9,918 nt of DNA from an uncultured Roseiflexaceae bacterium (GTDB lineage: Bacteria; Chloroflexota; Chloroflexia; Chloroflexales; Roseiflexaceae): contig CAIPUQ010000079.1 of assembly GCA_903868295.1 (NCBI GenBank), positions 1 to 9,918 on the forward strand. The letters are read 5' to 3'. Numbering within the stretch: the first letter of the stretch is position 1; the number at the start of each line of letters is the position of its first letter. This document shows positions 1-7,238 of the stretch, piece after piece. A program made the translations under genes and the position numbers. The notes below the pieces were generated by a model. The model saw nothing but the letters and a program-made list of their open reading frames with translations, was not told where the DNA came from and ran no database searches.

Positions 1-1
1 A

Positions 2-1567
2 TTGTTTGCACCAAACGGACTCCCTGATGCAGACATGGACAATATTCTGTACCAGACTCGCTCTGCGTTGCTCCGCGATTATCCGACGCTCGGGACCGTC
101 GAGCTCAACCCCACCCTCAGCTGGGAACAACAAGTACTCACAATCACCGTGACCGGGATTCGTCCCGACGAGGTCACCTCTGCCGCAAACACCTACGCAG
201 ATATGTTTATCCGGATTACACAGGCCGCTGGTGGCCGCGAAATCCTGCGTAACCTCCTCGGTTGGGAGACGGTCCGTTCACTGAAAGGGGAAGCTGCCCG
301 GACGGAGTACGAGCGAATCCTGCGTTCAATGGTTCAGGATCGTGTCTTTTCGTTCGGCAAACCCATCGAAGTCGTGAGTACTTTCACCCCTTTCGGGTCG
401 CTTACTGCGTCGAATCGGAGCGACATTCTGCGCGAAATGGAATTCACACGGCAGAATCTGCTCGCAGAGATCGGCACAACCACGATAACGAGCGTAATCG
501 ATGGGCTCAAGCAACGTGTTGCACATATAGATTCCTTTATCACGACTGCCCAAACGGATTTCCCCGACACCGTGTTTAACCCGACCGTACCAGGCGGTTT
601 TGCGCGGGTAACCACGGCCTTGACGGCGCAACCCGTTCCGACGCAATCGGTTTGGGTGCTGTTTCTCTTGGCATTGTTCGGTGGAGCGGCATTTGCTGCG
701 GTGTTTTTGCGCATAGACCGCAGTATCGGTATCGTCGCCCGCGTCAAAGAAATCTGGGAATTCCGCATTCTGATTAGTTTGCTCGTTCGTCGTTCGTTAC
801 AAATGCGCTATCGCGGCCGGGTGGTTGGATTCGCCTGGAGCCAAGTCGCACCAATTATGCAGCTGTGTGTCTATTGGGTTGTCTACGGCTACATCTTCAA
901 TAGCAGTGCGACACCGATGTTCCCCGTGTTTTTGGCGGTGGCTCTGCTCCCGTGGAGCTATACCACCGACTCGGTCAGCCATGCGGTTCGTTGCCTCTGG
1001 GAGAACTACACGCTCGTGCGTAAAGCATACTTCCCACGTGAAGTACTCCCACTGGCATCGGTGTTGTCGAGTCTCGTGAACTACTTATTGACCTTACCGA
1101 TGCTGTTCCTGTTTATGTTTGTCTATCAATATGTGACAACGGGCGAACTCGCCTTCCCGCTCCCATGGTCGAGTCTCTACTTCCCTGTGATTTTGCTGTT
1201 ACACACCGTCTTCATCCTCGGATTGTCGCTGTTTTTGGCAGGGATGAGTGTCGTCACCCTCGATACGATTCATGTGACCGGCATTGTGTTGCACTTGTGG
1301 TTCTTTTTGACCCCTGTGATGTACTCGATGTCGAACATTCCGTATGAGTACGCCCGTTACTTCCGTTGGATTAATCCGATGGCGTCATTTATCGAATACT
1401 ATCGCGAGATCTTTTATGGGCAGATTGTTGCGGTCGGATCAATGCCGACCCCCAACATCCCCGCATCTGATTCGCTGTTGCGCAGTCTCGTGACCGCGGT
1501 GGTGGTGTTTATCGTCGGCTATTGGGTCTTTAACCGCATGCAGACGGTCATCATCGAGAGGATGTAA
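2..1567 (+). CDS. wzm: Wzz-like domain fused to ABC-2 polysaccharide export permease (Wzm-type), 5' partial
   Basis: This is the membrane subunit of an ABC exporter that moves lipid-linked O-antigen, capsule or teichoic-type glycan across the cytoplasmic membrane. The frame is open to the left edge, so the true start lies outside; residues are numbered from the TTG at base 2. Residues 36-75 and the helical stretch 94-185 resemble the extracytoplasmic part of Wzz/polysaccharide co-polymerases, including a beta-strand followed by a helix containing TYADMFI. They are closed by a hydrophobic helix at 217-236. From about 245 the chain is a complete ABC-2 permease: a basic N-terminal helix with MRYRGRVVGFAWS (268-280), then LPWSY (316-320), KAYFPREVLPLASVLSSLVN (341-360), FFLTPVMY (434-441) and INPMASFIEYYR (457-468), with about six membrane segments. 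These motifs are typical of Wzm/KpsM/TagG. The gene sits five bases before the ATPase gene, so the two are almost certainly co-transcribed. The permease call is firm. The Wzz call rests on pattern and topology only. No ATG lies between codons 146 and 268, which favours one continuous protein. Confidence 0.88.
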   Translation: MFAPNGLPDADMDNILYQTRSALLRDYPTLGTVELNPTLSWEQQVLTITVTGIRPDEVTSAANTYADMFIRITQAAGGREILRNLLGWETVRSLKGEAARTEYERILRSMVQDRVFSFGKPIEVVSTFTPFGSLTASNRSDILREMEFTRQNLLAEIGTTTITSVIDGLKQRVAHIDSFITTAQTDFPDTVFNPTVPGGFARVTTALTAQPVPTQSVWVLFLLALFGGAAFAAVFLRIDRSIGIVARVKEIWEFRILISLLVRRSLQMRYRGRVVGFAWSQVAPIMQLCVYWVVYGYIFNSSATPMFPVFLAVALLPWSYTTDSVSHAVRCLWENYTLVRKAYFPREVLPLASVLSSLVNYLLTLPMLFLFMFVYQYVTTGELAFPLPWSSLYFPVILLLHTVFILGLSLFLAGMSVVTLDTIHVTGIVLHLWFFLTPVMYSMSNIPYEYARYFRWINPMASFIEYYREIFYGQIVAVGSMPTPNIPASDSLLRSLVTAVVVFIVGYWVFNRMQTVIIERM

Positions 1568-1575
1568 AAAACGTG
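1556..1575 (+). promoter_or_regulatory. Ribosome binding site and GTG start of wzt
   Basis: The purine-rich GAGAGGA at 1556-1562 lies ten bases before the GTG at 1573 and overlaps the last codons of the permease gene. No ATG gives a better start: the conserved ABC N-terminus (EPVIELHNITKSF) begins directly after this GTG. The close spacing and the site's position inside the upstream gene suggest translational coupling of the two exporter subunits. Confidence 0.65.
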
Positions 1576-2823
1576 GAACCGGTCATTGAATTACATAACA
1601 TAACGAAATCGTTTGAAATGCGCCAAGAAGGTGCATCGCTCTGGCGCAACTTGGGCAGTCGACTGCGTGGCGAGCCAACGGTTGGTGTGACGCGCAAAGT
1701 CGTGCTGTCGGATATCTCGTTTGAAATCAACCGAGGCGAACGCGTTGCACTCATCGGTCGCAACGGTGCGGGCAAAAGCACGTTGCTCAAAATCATCAGC
1801 AGGATTCTCAAGCCCGACAGCGGCACGTTTGCGGTGCGTGGCTCTATCACGTCGCTCCTCGAGCTTGGTGTCGGTTTTCATCCCGAGCTCACTGGCTCCG
1901 ATAATATCTTTTTCTATGGCGCATTGATGGGCAAAGACCGCGCACAAGTGAACGTCGTCTATGACGAAATCTGTGCGTTTGCTGACATTGGCGGGTACAT
2001 CGACCAACCGGTCAAACTCTACTCGTCCGGGATGTATCAGCGGCTCGGGTTTGCATGTGCATTTGCGATGCGTCCCGATATGTTGATTGCGGATGAAGGT
2101 CTATCGGTCGGTGATTTCATCTTTCAAAAGAAATGCGAAGAACGCATACAAGAAATCGTCCGAGATGGTTCGACCTTTCTCATGGTGGCACACAGCGCAC
2201 ACCAAGTGCGTCGAATTGCGGAGCGCGGCATTTGGCTCGAAAACGGTCGCATCGAACGTGATGGTCCGGTGATTGATGTCCAGGATGCATACACGAAGTT
2301 TCTGATTGTCGAAAAAAGCCGGTCCGATGCCAAAGCACAAGAAGCACAACAGCAGCGGCTCACCAATGTCGCTGAATCGATTGCGCCGCAGGCAGCGGCG
2401 AGCGCTGAAGGACCGTTGGTGCGCATTTTGGGTGCCAAGTCAATCTCGGATTTCCTCGAGTGGGAACCCAATACCAGCTACGAGGTGATGGTCCGTTTTG
2501 AAACACTGGTCGAATTCGTCGAACTGCGCCCGCGTATTCGGTTAACGTCGGTCGCCGATGAGCAAAGTGTCGTCGAAAACAATTACATGGGTCAGCCAGC
2601 GCTCACATTCGCCGCTGGGTTGCATCAACTCAAAGTGACGTTGCCGGTGCTGAATCTCCGCGGTGGGCTGTACCGGGTCGAAATAGATTTGTTCGACGAG
2701 TCTTCTGCACTCTCGCTCAGTTCGAATCGTGAAATCCTCATCCAGTTCAATCGCAATGCACGCAAACCCGATATCGCGCAGCTGACGATCGGCACCATGA
2801 AAGTCGAGCCATTCGACATATAA
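1573..2823 (+). CDS. wzt: ABC transporter ATPase for polysaccharide export (Wzt) with C-terminal glycan-recognition domain
   Basis: This is the cytoplasmic ATPase that powers the Wzm-type permease encoded just upstream. All nucleotide-binding motifs are present: Walker A GRNGAGKST (62-70), Q-loop region around residue 95-105 (LLELGVGFHPELTG), ABC signature YSSGMYQRL (150-158), Walker B MLIADE (170-175) followed by the D-loop SVGD, and the switch histidine at 207. The insertion ASLWRNLGSRLRGEP before Walker A and the YSSGM form of the signature are characteristic of the Wzt/KpsT/TagH branch. After a Gln/Ala-rich linker (about 248-280) comes a beta-rich domain (281-416) with LPVLNLRGGLYRVEIDLFD (357-375), which matches the Wzt C-terminal domain. 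In characterised O-antigen exporters that domain reads the modified non-reducing end of the polymer. Its presence indicates a polymer-specific exporter, unlike KpsT, which lacks it. The 416-residue length fits. The polymer itself cannot be named from this window. Confidence 0.95.
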   Translation: MEPVIELHNITKSFEMRQEGASLWRNLGSRLRGEPTVGVTRKVVLSDISFEINRGERVALIGRNGAGKSTLLKIISRILKPDSGTFAVRGSITSLLELGVGFHPELTGSDNIFFYGALMGKDRAQVNVVYDEICAFADIGGYIDQPVKLYSSGMYQRLGFACAFAMRPDMLIADEGLSVGDFIFQKKCEERIQEIVRDGSTFLMVAHSAHQVRRIAERGIWLENGRIERDGPVIDVQDAYTKFLIVEKSRSDAKAQEAQQQRLTNVAESIAPQAAASAEGPLVRILGAKSISDFLEWEPNTSYEVMVRFETLVEFVELRPRIRLTSVADEQSVVENNYMGQPALTFAAGLHQLKVTLPVLNLRGGLYRVEIDLFDESSALSLSSNREILIQFNRNARKPDIAQLTIGTMKVEPFDI

Positions 2824-2828
2824 ACGCC

Positions 2829-2864
2829 CCCCGCCTCGCACACCATGCGAGGCGGGGTTTTTTT
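2829..2864 (+). terminator. Rho-independent terminator after wzm-wzt
   Basis: A perfect 12-bp stem (2829-2840 with 2846-2857), a five-base loop (CACCA) and a run of seven T (2858-2864) start six bases after the wzt stop codon. The T run is on the plus-strand 3' side, so this is built to stop the exporter transcript. The minus-strand dehydratase ends at 2868, so its transcript also crosses the hairpin. On that strand the stem is followed by GGGCGTTTA and not by a T run, so termination there would be weaker. Confidence 0.93.
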
Positions 2865-2867
2865 GTG

Positions 2868-4835
2868 TCAAACGGTACCGTTGAGTTTGGCGATAATCGC
2901 ATCGACATCATAGACACACCCGGCCCATGTTCCCCCGCTTGCATGTTGGAGTGCCGCCCAGAGTCGGGTGTCTGCCGGCAGGAGCGGGTGAGCGCTCAAA
3001 TCATCACGACTGGCTCTTGCGTCCAACAGTGTTGTGCCATAGTCCGCATCCCGGACATCTTGACCGTGGCCTATCAGGTTGACGCTTCCCACGAGCGTCT
3101 GCCGGTCAATGATAATCTCGATGACATCACCATCGATGATTTTGCCGATTGGCCCACCTGCCAACGCCTCTGGTCCGACATGACCGATACAGGCACCGGT
3201 ACTGACCCCCGAAAAGCGCGCATCGGTGATAACCGCTACATCACGACCCCAGCGTAAGTGCTTGAGGGCAGATGTGACTTGGTATGTTTCTTCCATGCCG
3301 GTACCCATCGGTCCACCACAGATGAGGACGATGATATCGCCTGCTACGACGCTTCGCTCGCTTTGTCCCTTGATGGCACGAACCGCGTCTCGCTCACGCA
3401 AAAAGACTTTTGCTGGACCGATTTTGCGATACACGCCGTCTGCATCGACCACCTGTGGATCGATGGCGGTACTTTTGATAACGGATCCTTCGGGTGCAAT
3501 GTTCCCGCGAGGGAAGGTCACGGTCGACGTCAGACCTGCCTGCCGTGCGCGCTCTGGGGAGTGGATGACGGTATCGGGGTCGACACCATCGCGTTCGCGC
3601 AACAGTGCGCGAATGGTGTGCCGCCGCTCTGACTGCTCCCACCAATCGAGGACGGTGTCGAGCGTTTCACCACTCACCGTCAGCACGCTGGTATCGAGCA
3701 ATCCCATCGCCCGCAAGTGGAGCATCACCTCGGGTACGCCGCCAGCCATAAATGCCTGCACGGTCACATAATTGCGCGGTCCGTTAGGGAGCACATCGAC
3801 GAGTCGTGGTACACGGCGATTGATTGCCTCCCAATCATCGACTGTCGGGTGCCGCAACCCAGCAGCATGTGCAATAGCGGGGATGTGCAACAGCAAGTTG
3901 GTCGAACCGCCAAATGCTGCGTGGACGACCATCGCATTGTGTATCGCTCCATCGGTGAGAATGTCACGGGTGGTGCGCTTTTCACGCTGTAGGCGCAGCA
4001 CTGCCTTGGCCGATGCGCGGGCGAGTTCGAGCCAGATTGGTTGCCCAGACGGTGCGAGCGCAGAATGTGGTAGTGCGAGCCCGAGTGCCTCTGCGACGAC
4101 TTGGCTCGTGGCAGCTGTCCCCAAAAACTGGCAGCCACCACCCGGTGACCCACATGCCCTGCATCCTAATGCTGCAGCCTCACTCAGTGTCAGTTCCCCT
4201 TGCGCGTAGCGCGCGCCGATGGTCTGCACTTTGCCGGCATCTTCGCCGTCCGTCGGCGGGAGTGTGACACCGCCTGGCACCAAAATGGTGGGCAAATTCG
4301 GTGTCCCTGCTAGGGCAAGCAACATCGCCGGTAAGCCTTTGTCGCAGGTAGCGACGCCGATTACCGCTTTGCGTGTGGGGAGCGATCGTATTAAACGACG
4401 AAAAACAATAGCCGCGTCATTGCGATACGGCAGGCTGTCGAACATCCCTTCGGTGCCTTGAGTACGGCCATCACAGGGGTCAGTGACATAGCCCGCAAAC
4501 GGCATCGAATGGAGTGAACGCAGTGTTTCGGCGGCTGCACGCATTTGCAAACCCACCTCCCAATGTCCGGTATGGTAGCCGAGTGCGACCGCCGTTCCAT
4601 CGTTTTCGCGGATACCGCCTTGCGTGCTCAAAATGAGGACCTGCGGTTGCGTGAGCTCGGCAGGATCCCAGCCCATGCCGACATTTTGCGTCCACCCGAA
4701 CAAGTCACCGCTCGGACTATTGCGGAGCAGGTCATCGGTCAACGGCAGCTCGCCGCTCGGGCCTTTTTGTTGGGCAATCACATCAAGTAAACCCGGGGTA
4801 TCTGCATACAAGTCTGCGAACCAATCGGATTGCAT
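2868..4835 (-). CDS. yjhG: D-xylonate dehydratase, YjhG/YagF family (IlvD/Edd superfamily)
   Basis: The enzyme removes water from D-xylonate (or a related aldonate) to give 2-keto-3-deoxy-D-xylonate, a cytoplasmic step in oxidative pentose breakdown. At 655 residues it has the length I recall for E. coli YjhG and YagF. It carries their distinctive N-terminus (GPSGELPLTDDLL at 25-37, PSGDLFG at 41-47, GMGW at 53-56), which ordinary dihydroxy-acid dehydratases lack. Likely iron-sulfur ligands are Cys121 (DPCDGRTQG), Cys164 (TCDKG) and Cys235 (GGGCQFLGTA). Asp165-Lys166 matches the metal-binding Asp and modified Lys of the superfamily. Ser542 in DARFSGVSTGACIGHVGPEA matches the catalytic serine. 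Further landmarks are HAAFGGSTNLLLH (305-317), NIAPEGSVIKSTAIDP (445-460) and GTGMEETYQVTSALKHL (511-527). The ATG at 4835 has GAGG four bases upstream (4840-4843), which supports this start. The gene stands alone with no sugar transporter, dehydrogenase or aldolase in view. Substrate is inferred from the subfamily; other C5/C6 sugar acids are possible. Confidence 0.93.
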   Translation of the reverse strand: MQSDWFADLYADTPGLLDVIAQQKGPSGELPLTDDLLRNSPSGDLFGWTQNVGMGWDPAELTQPQVLILSTQGGIRENDGTAVALGYHTGHWEVGLQMRAAAETLRSLHSMPFAGYVTDPCDGRTQGTEGMFDSLPYRNDAAIVFRRLIRSLPTRKAVIGVATCDKGLPAMLLALAGTPNLPTILVPGGVTLPPTDGEDAGKVQTIGARYAQGELTLSEAAALGCRACGSPGGGCQFLGTAATSQVVAEALGLALPHSALAPSGQPIWLELARASAKAVLRLQREKRTTRDILTDGAIHNAMVVHAAFGGSTNLLLHIPAIAHAAGLRHPTVDDWEAINRRVPRLVDVLPNGPRNYVTVQAFMAGGVPEVMLHLRAMGLLDTSVLTVSGETLDTVLDWWEQSERRHTIRALLRERDGVDPDTVIHSPERARQAGLTSTVTFPRGNIAPEGSVIKSTAIDPQVVDADGVYRKIGPAKVFLRERDAVRAIKGQSERSVVAGDIIVLICGGPMGTGMEETYQVTSALKHLRWGRDVAVITDARFSGVSTGACIGHVGPEALAGGPIGKIIDGDVIEIIIDRQTLVGSVNLIGHGQDVRDADYGTTLLDARASRDDLSAHPLLPADTRLWAALQHASGGTWAGCVYDVDAIIAKLNGTV

Positions 4836-4934
4836 AACGCCTCGATTCTCTGGAAGGTGACGTGGTAAAATACCGTAGGCATGTATATATTCGATGCCAA
4901 TAACGTCTGTTCAATTTTGACGAAAATGGTGATT
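4836..4934. promoter_or_regulatory. Divergent promoter region between dehydratase and lipoprotein genes
   Basis: The two genes start back to back, so both promoters must lie in or near this short AT-rich stretch. Candidate boxes can be picked but none is strong. On the plus strand, TATATT at 4886-4891 could be a -10 if the lipoprotein starts at 4926 or 4935, with a poor TGGTAA (4863-4868) at -35 distance. On the minus strand, TTGAAC (reverse complement of 4911-4916) lies 19 bases from TATATA. I see no clear operator palindrome or riboswitch. The region is certain by layout; the individual boxes are guesses. Confidence 0.35.
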
Positions 4935-7085
4935 ATGCCTCTGGGGTTCTATTATCGCATCATCCTGATCTGCTTTGTATTGGCGAGTTGCGGCACCACG
5001 CCGATGACGACTGCCCGCACAACACCGATTGTCGCTTCGGCAACAGCAACGGTGCTACCTCTGCCTGCAAAAACGAATGGATTCGATCCTGTGTACGACG
5101 GCTTTACGTTTCGTAATTATGGATTCGATGAGCGTGTCATCAATATGCTCCCCGCCGATGTGTTGCGTCTGTTTGGTACAGATGTTTGTATAGGCAAGCA
5201 AGCAGCGCCTTGTACGCTGATCCCTTCAGCGCAGGTCTGGATGCAAGAAATCAACCGAGCTATGCAGACCGGCCATTGCGAAGGCATGGCAGTACTCAGC
5301 CAATACTTTTATTACGGGATCTTATCACCCGATAGCTTTGGTTCACTACAAACGGCCGAATTGACGTTGGTCGATAATCCAACGCTCCAACGCGAAATAG
5401 CGTACTGGTGGGCGACACAAGCGACGTACCCAACCCGTGCGCACCGTACAATCGTCGATGCCAAATCATTGCTCAAGAAACTCGCCGATACCCTCGACGC
5501 CGAAGCACCAATAGACGTCCTCTTCACCGTGGGTATGTACGAACGCGACTTTTCCCGTGGGCATACCGTCACTCCCATTGGGATGCATTACACAGACCGG
5601 TCGCGTGCGGTGATAGAACTGTACGACAACAACATCCCGGGCGAAGTACGGGAGATCATGGTCGACATCGCTGCCAATAGTTGGTCGTACACAGCACCCA
5701 ATGTCGACGGCACCATCGTGACCTACACCGGCGATGCGACCTCGAAAAATCTCGAGTTGACGGCTGCTGCACCACGCCTCGAACAACAAATATGCCACTT
5801 CTGCCCGAGTAACCCGACAGTTGAATCGGTCGAAGATTTTACGACATTTTTCTTCTCGAGCAGTGCTGCTTCTCCGCAGATTTCGCCCGTTCCGGTGTCG
5901 ATTTACTTCATCGACGCACTCAAGCGGCGTGTGGGTGTTGTGCTTGGTGTCGTGACCAACGAAATCCCGGGTGCCACGGTTTCTTTTTTGCGAGGCGCCG
6001 AAACACCATGGTCTCCCTTAGGCATGCCTACGATCGCAATACCGCCTGATGTCCAAGGGACCGTGAGTATCACCGGTCTGCGCGATATGCCACTGAATGT
6101 GTCTGCCTTTGGTCAAGGTGTCGTGACATCCGTTCAAAACCTCGACGTTGATCCGACCAGCGAAAGTGCAGTCATCCTCGATAGCGTCGTCGGGCAAGTG
6201 GTCGTTGCGAGTGCGACCGCTACGCAGCCAGACATTATCGTTGGCTACACCGGTGCGACACAGCATGTGACCATTTTTGCCGCAGATGTACCCCTCTTGC
6301 CTGGGGGCAAACTCGCACTCCAAGCGGACCAAACAACCAACGCGGTGTCGGTCTATGGCACCAATCCTGCTCCGATTCGCCTAACCACCAGTCGACGCGA
6401 CAATGCTGGGACCCTCACCGAAGACCAGACAGAGCGCCCAGCAACAGATACGCAATTGGCCGCGGCCCTCGATGCTGTGTCTGCCCGCCCTGCCGCTCCT
6501 GCCCCTGATGAAGATGCTCCTGCGTCCAATACCGTGCAGCCGGTAGCTCCATCTGTGGTCGCTACGGTCCCACCAACCAGAGCGCCCTCACTGACGCCAA
6601 CACCTCTCTCAAGTCCTTCGACAGCCACACTCGTCCTGTCACCTGAGGTTGTCGTCGTGACCGATACTCCGCTGGTGCTCCCGACCGAGACGCCTGTCGA
6701 TACCCTAGAACCGACTCCGCGTCGACCGACGCGACCCGTTGTGTATACACAGACGGCGGTTGCAACCATCACGCCTATCCCTGTGACCGATACTCCACGC
6801 GCCACCAGTACCATGACCCCGTTCCCGACCGCAACGCTGACGGCGACACCGGTTCCGTCTGCTACCGAATCACCAACCCCAGCAGGCCCGACCGATACTC
6901 CTGATCCACTAATCACCGTGACGAATACGATGCCTGCCACAGCGACGGCCATACCAGCGACGGCAACACATACGCAGACACCCAAGCCGACGTCTACCCC
7001 TCTGCCCACCGTTCCGCCGACTCCAACTCCGTGGTGGTGTGAGTGGAGTAATCTCTGCTTCCGCGGCACACGCGACCGCCCATAA
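4881..7085 (+). CDS. Lipoprotein with cysteine-peptidase-like domain and long Pro/Thr-rich C-terminal tail
   Basis: This is a predicted surface lipoprotein of up to 734 residues; numbering is from the ATG at 4881. A hydrophobic signal (YYRIILICFVLASC, 24-37) ends in the lipobox LASC with Cys37 as the lipidation site. The start is probably the ATG at 4935 or 4926: GGTGAT at 4928-4933 matches part of the anti-Shine-Dalgarno sequence before 4935, and the signal peptide then has normal length. Residues 66-310 form a globular domain with GHCEGM (Cys133), GHTVTPIGM (His228) and ELYDNNIPGE (Asp249). That order and spacing resemble a papain/transglutaminase-like Cys-His-Asp site. Residues 335-500 are beta-rich and lack a motif I know. 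Residues 535-717 are Pro/Thr/Ala-rich (TPTP, TDTP, TATP), and the protein ends with WWCEWSNLC. Such tails are common on Chloroflexota envelope proteins. The gene is divergent from the dehydratase and convergent with the FtsX permease, so it is probably monocistronic. The lipoprotein call is good; the peptidase role is an inference. Confidence 0.82.
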   Translation: MYIFDANNVCSILTKMVIMPLGFYYRIILICFVLASCGTTPMTTARTTPIVASATATVLPLPAKTNGFDPVYDGFTFRNYGFDERVINMLPADVLRLFGTDVCIGKQAAPCTLIPSAQVWMQEINRAMQTGHCEGMAVLSQYFYYGILSPDSFGSLQTAELTLVDNPTLQREIAYWWATQATYPTRAHRTIVDAKSLLKKLADTLDAEAPIDVLFTVGMYERDFSRGHTVTPIGMHYTDRSRAVIELYDNNIPGEVREIMVDIAANSWSYTAPNVDGTIVTYTGDATSKNLELTAAAPRLEQQICHFCPSNPTVESVEDFTTFFFSSSAASPQISPVPVSIYFIDALKRRVGVVLGVVTNEIPGATVSFLRGAETPWSPLGMPTIAIPPDVQGTVSITGLRDMPLNVSAFGQGVVTSVQNLDVDPTSESAVILDSVVGQVVVASATATQPDIIVGYTGATQHVTIFAADVPLLPGGKLALQADQTTNAVSVYGTNPAPIRLTTSRRDNAGTLTEDQTERPATDTQLAAALDAVSARPAAPAPDEDAPASNTVQPVAPSVVATVPPTRAPSLTPTPLSSPSTATLVLSPEVVVVTDTPLVLPTETPVDTLEPTPRRPTRPVVYTQTAVATITPIPVTDTPRATSTMTPFPTATLTATPVPSATESPTPAGPTDTPDPLITVTNTMPATATAIPATATHTQTPKPTSTPLPTVPPTPTPWWCEWSNLCFRGTRDRP
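6483..7031 (+). repeat. Low-complexity Pro/Thr-rich coding repeat in the lipoprotein
   Basis: About 180 codons are dominated by Pro, Thr, Ala, Ser and Val, with short TPTP, TATP, TDTP and TETP units. At the DNA level GACCGATACTCC (encoding TDTP) occurs three times, starting at 6659, 6785 and 6890; the first two copies extend to GTGACCGATACTCC. No longer regular repeat unit is visible. The composition points to an extended, possibly O-glycosylated stalk. It also creates a long shadow reading frame of Gly/Val on the opposite strand. Confidence 0.75.
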
Positions 7086-7190
7086 TCTGATTCATGTCCT
7101 GTAGGAGGTTGCTACTCACCCATTTGGTCGTCTCGTTATGCACGCACAAATGTCCTGTTCGACCGTAATCCGAACGTCGGAAATTTACAT
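7086..7190. other. Convergent intergenic region without a recognised gene
   Basis: I see no gene in these bases between the lipoprotein stop codon and the terminator of the permease gene. An isolated AGGAGG occurs at 7103-7108 but has no start codon at a usable distance. A short imperfect hairpin (GTTCG around 7157, CGAAC around 7171) has only five base pairs and no T run, so I do not call a terminator for the lipoprotein gene. Confidence 0.5.
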
Positions 7191-7226
7191 ACACAAAGCC
7201 CCCCGCTTCGGACAAAGCGGGGGGCT
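7191..7226 (-). terminator. Rho-independent terminator of the FtsX-type permease gene
   Basis: A perfect 12-bp stem (7197-7208 with 7215-7226) with a six-base loop and a GC-rich core of six C/G pairs starts 12 bases after the permease stop codon. Read on the minus strand, the stem is followed by TTTGTGTATG, a T-rich tail. Read on the plus strand it is followed by CTCGTTC. It therefore fits the minus-strand permease best, though the stem alone may also slow plus-strand transcripts from the lipoprotein gene. Confidence 0.85.
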
Positions 7227-7238
7227 CTCGTTCAAAGA

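Noticed and set aside
2868..4835. Annotation as ordinary dihydroxy-acid dehydratase (IlvD) of branched-chain amino acid synthesis
   Set aside because: The protein is longer than typical IlvD (655 residues) and has the N-terminal PSGDLFG and GMGW signatures and the DPCDGRTQG motif of the YjhG/YagF xylonate dehydratases. No ilv genes are nearby.
6353..7069. Long minus-strand reading frame rich in Gly and Val
   Set aside because: It is the antisense shadow of the Pro/Thr-rich tail: Thr and Pro codons read backwards give Gly, Val and Ser. It has no ribosome binding site or fold signal.
7103..7168. Small reading frame after a perfect AGGAGG in the gap downstream of the lipoprotein
   Set aside because: The only in-frame start is a TTG directly abutting the AGGAGG, leaving no spacing, and the peptide would be about 19 residues without any recognisable feature.
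7152..7175. Hairpin GTTCG/CGAAC as a terminator for the lipoprotein gene
   Set aside because: It has only five base pairs with a nine-base loop and no following T run, too weak to call.
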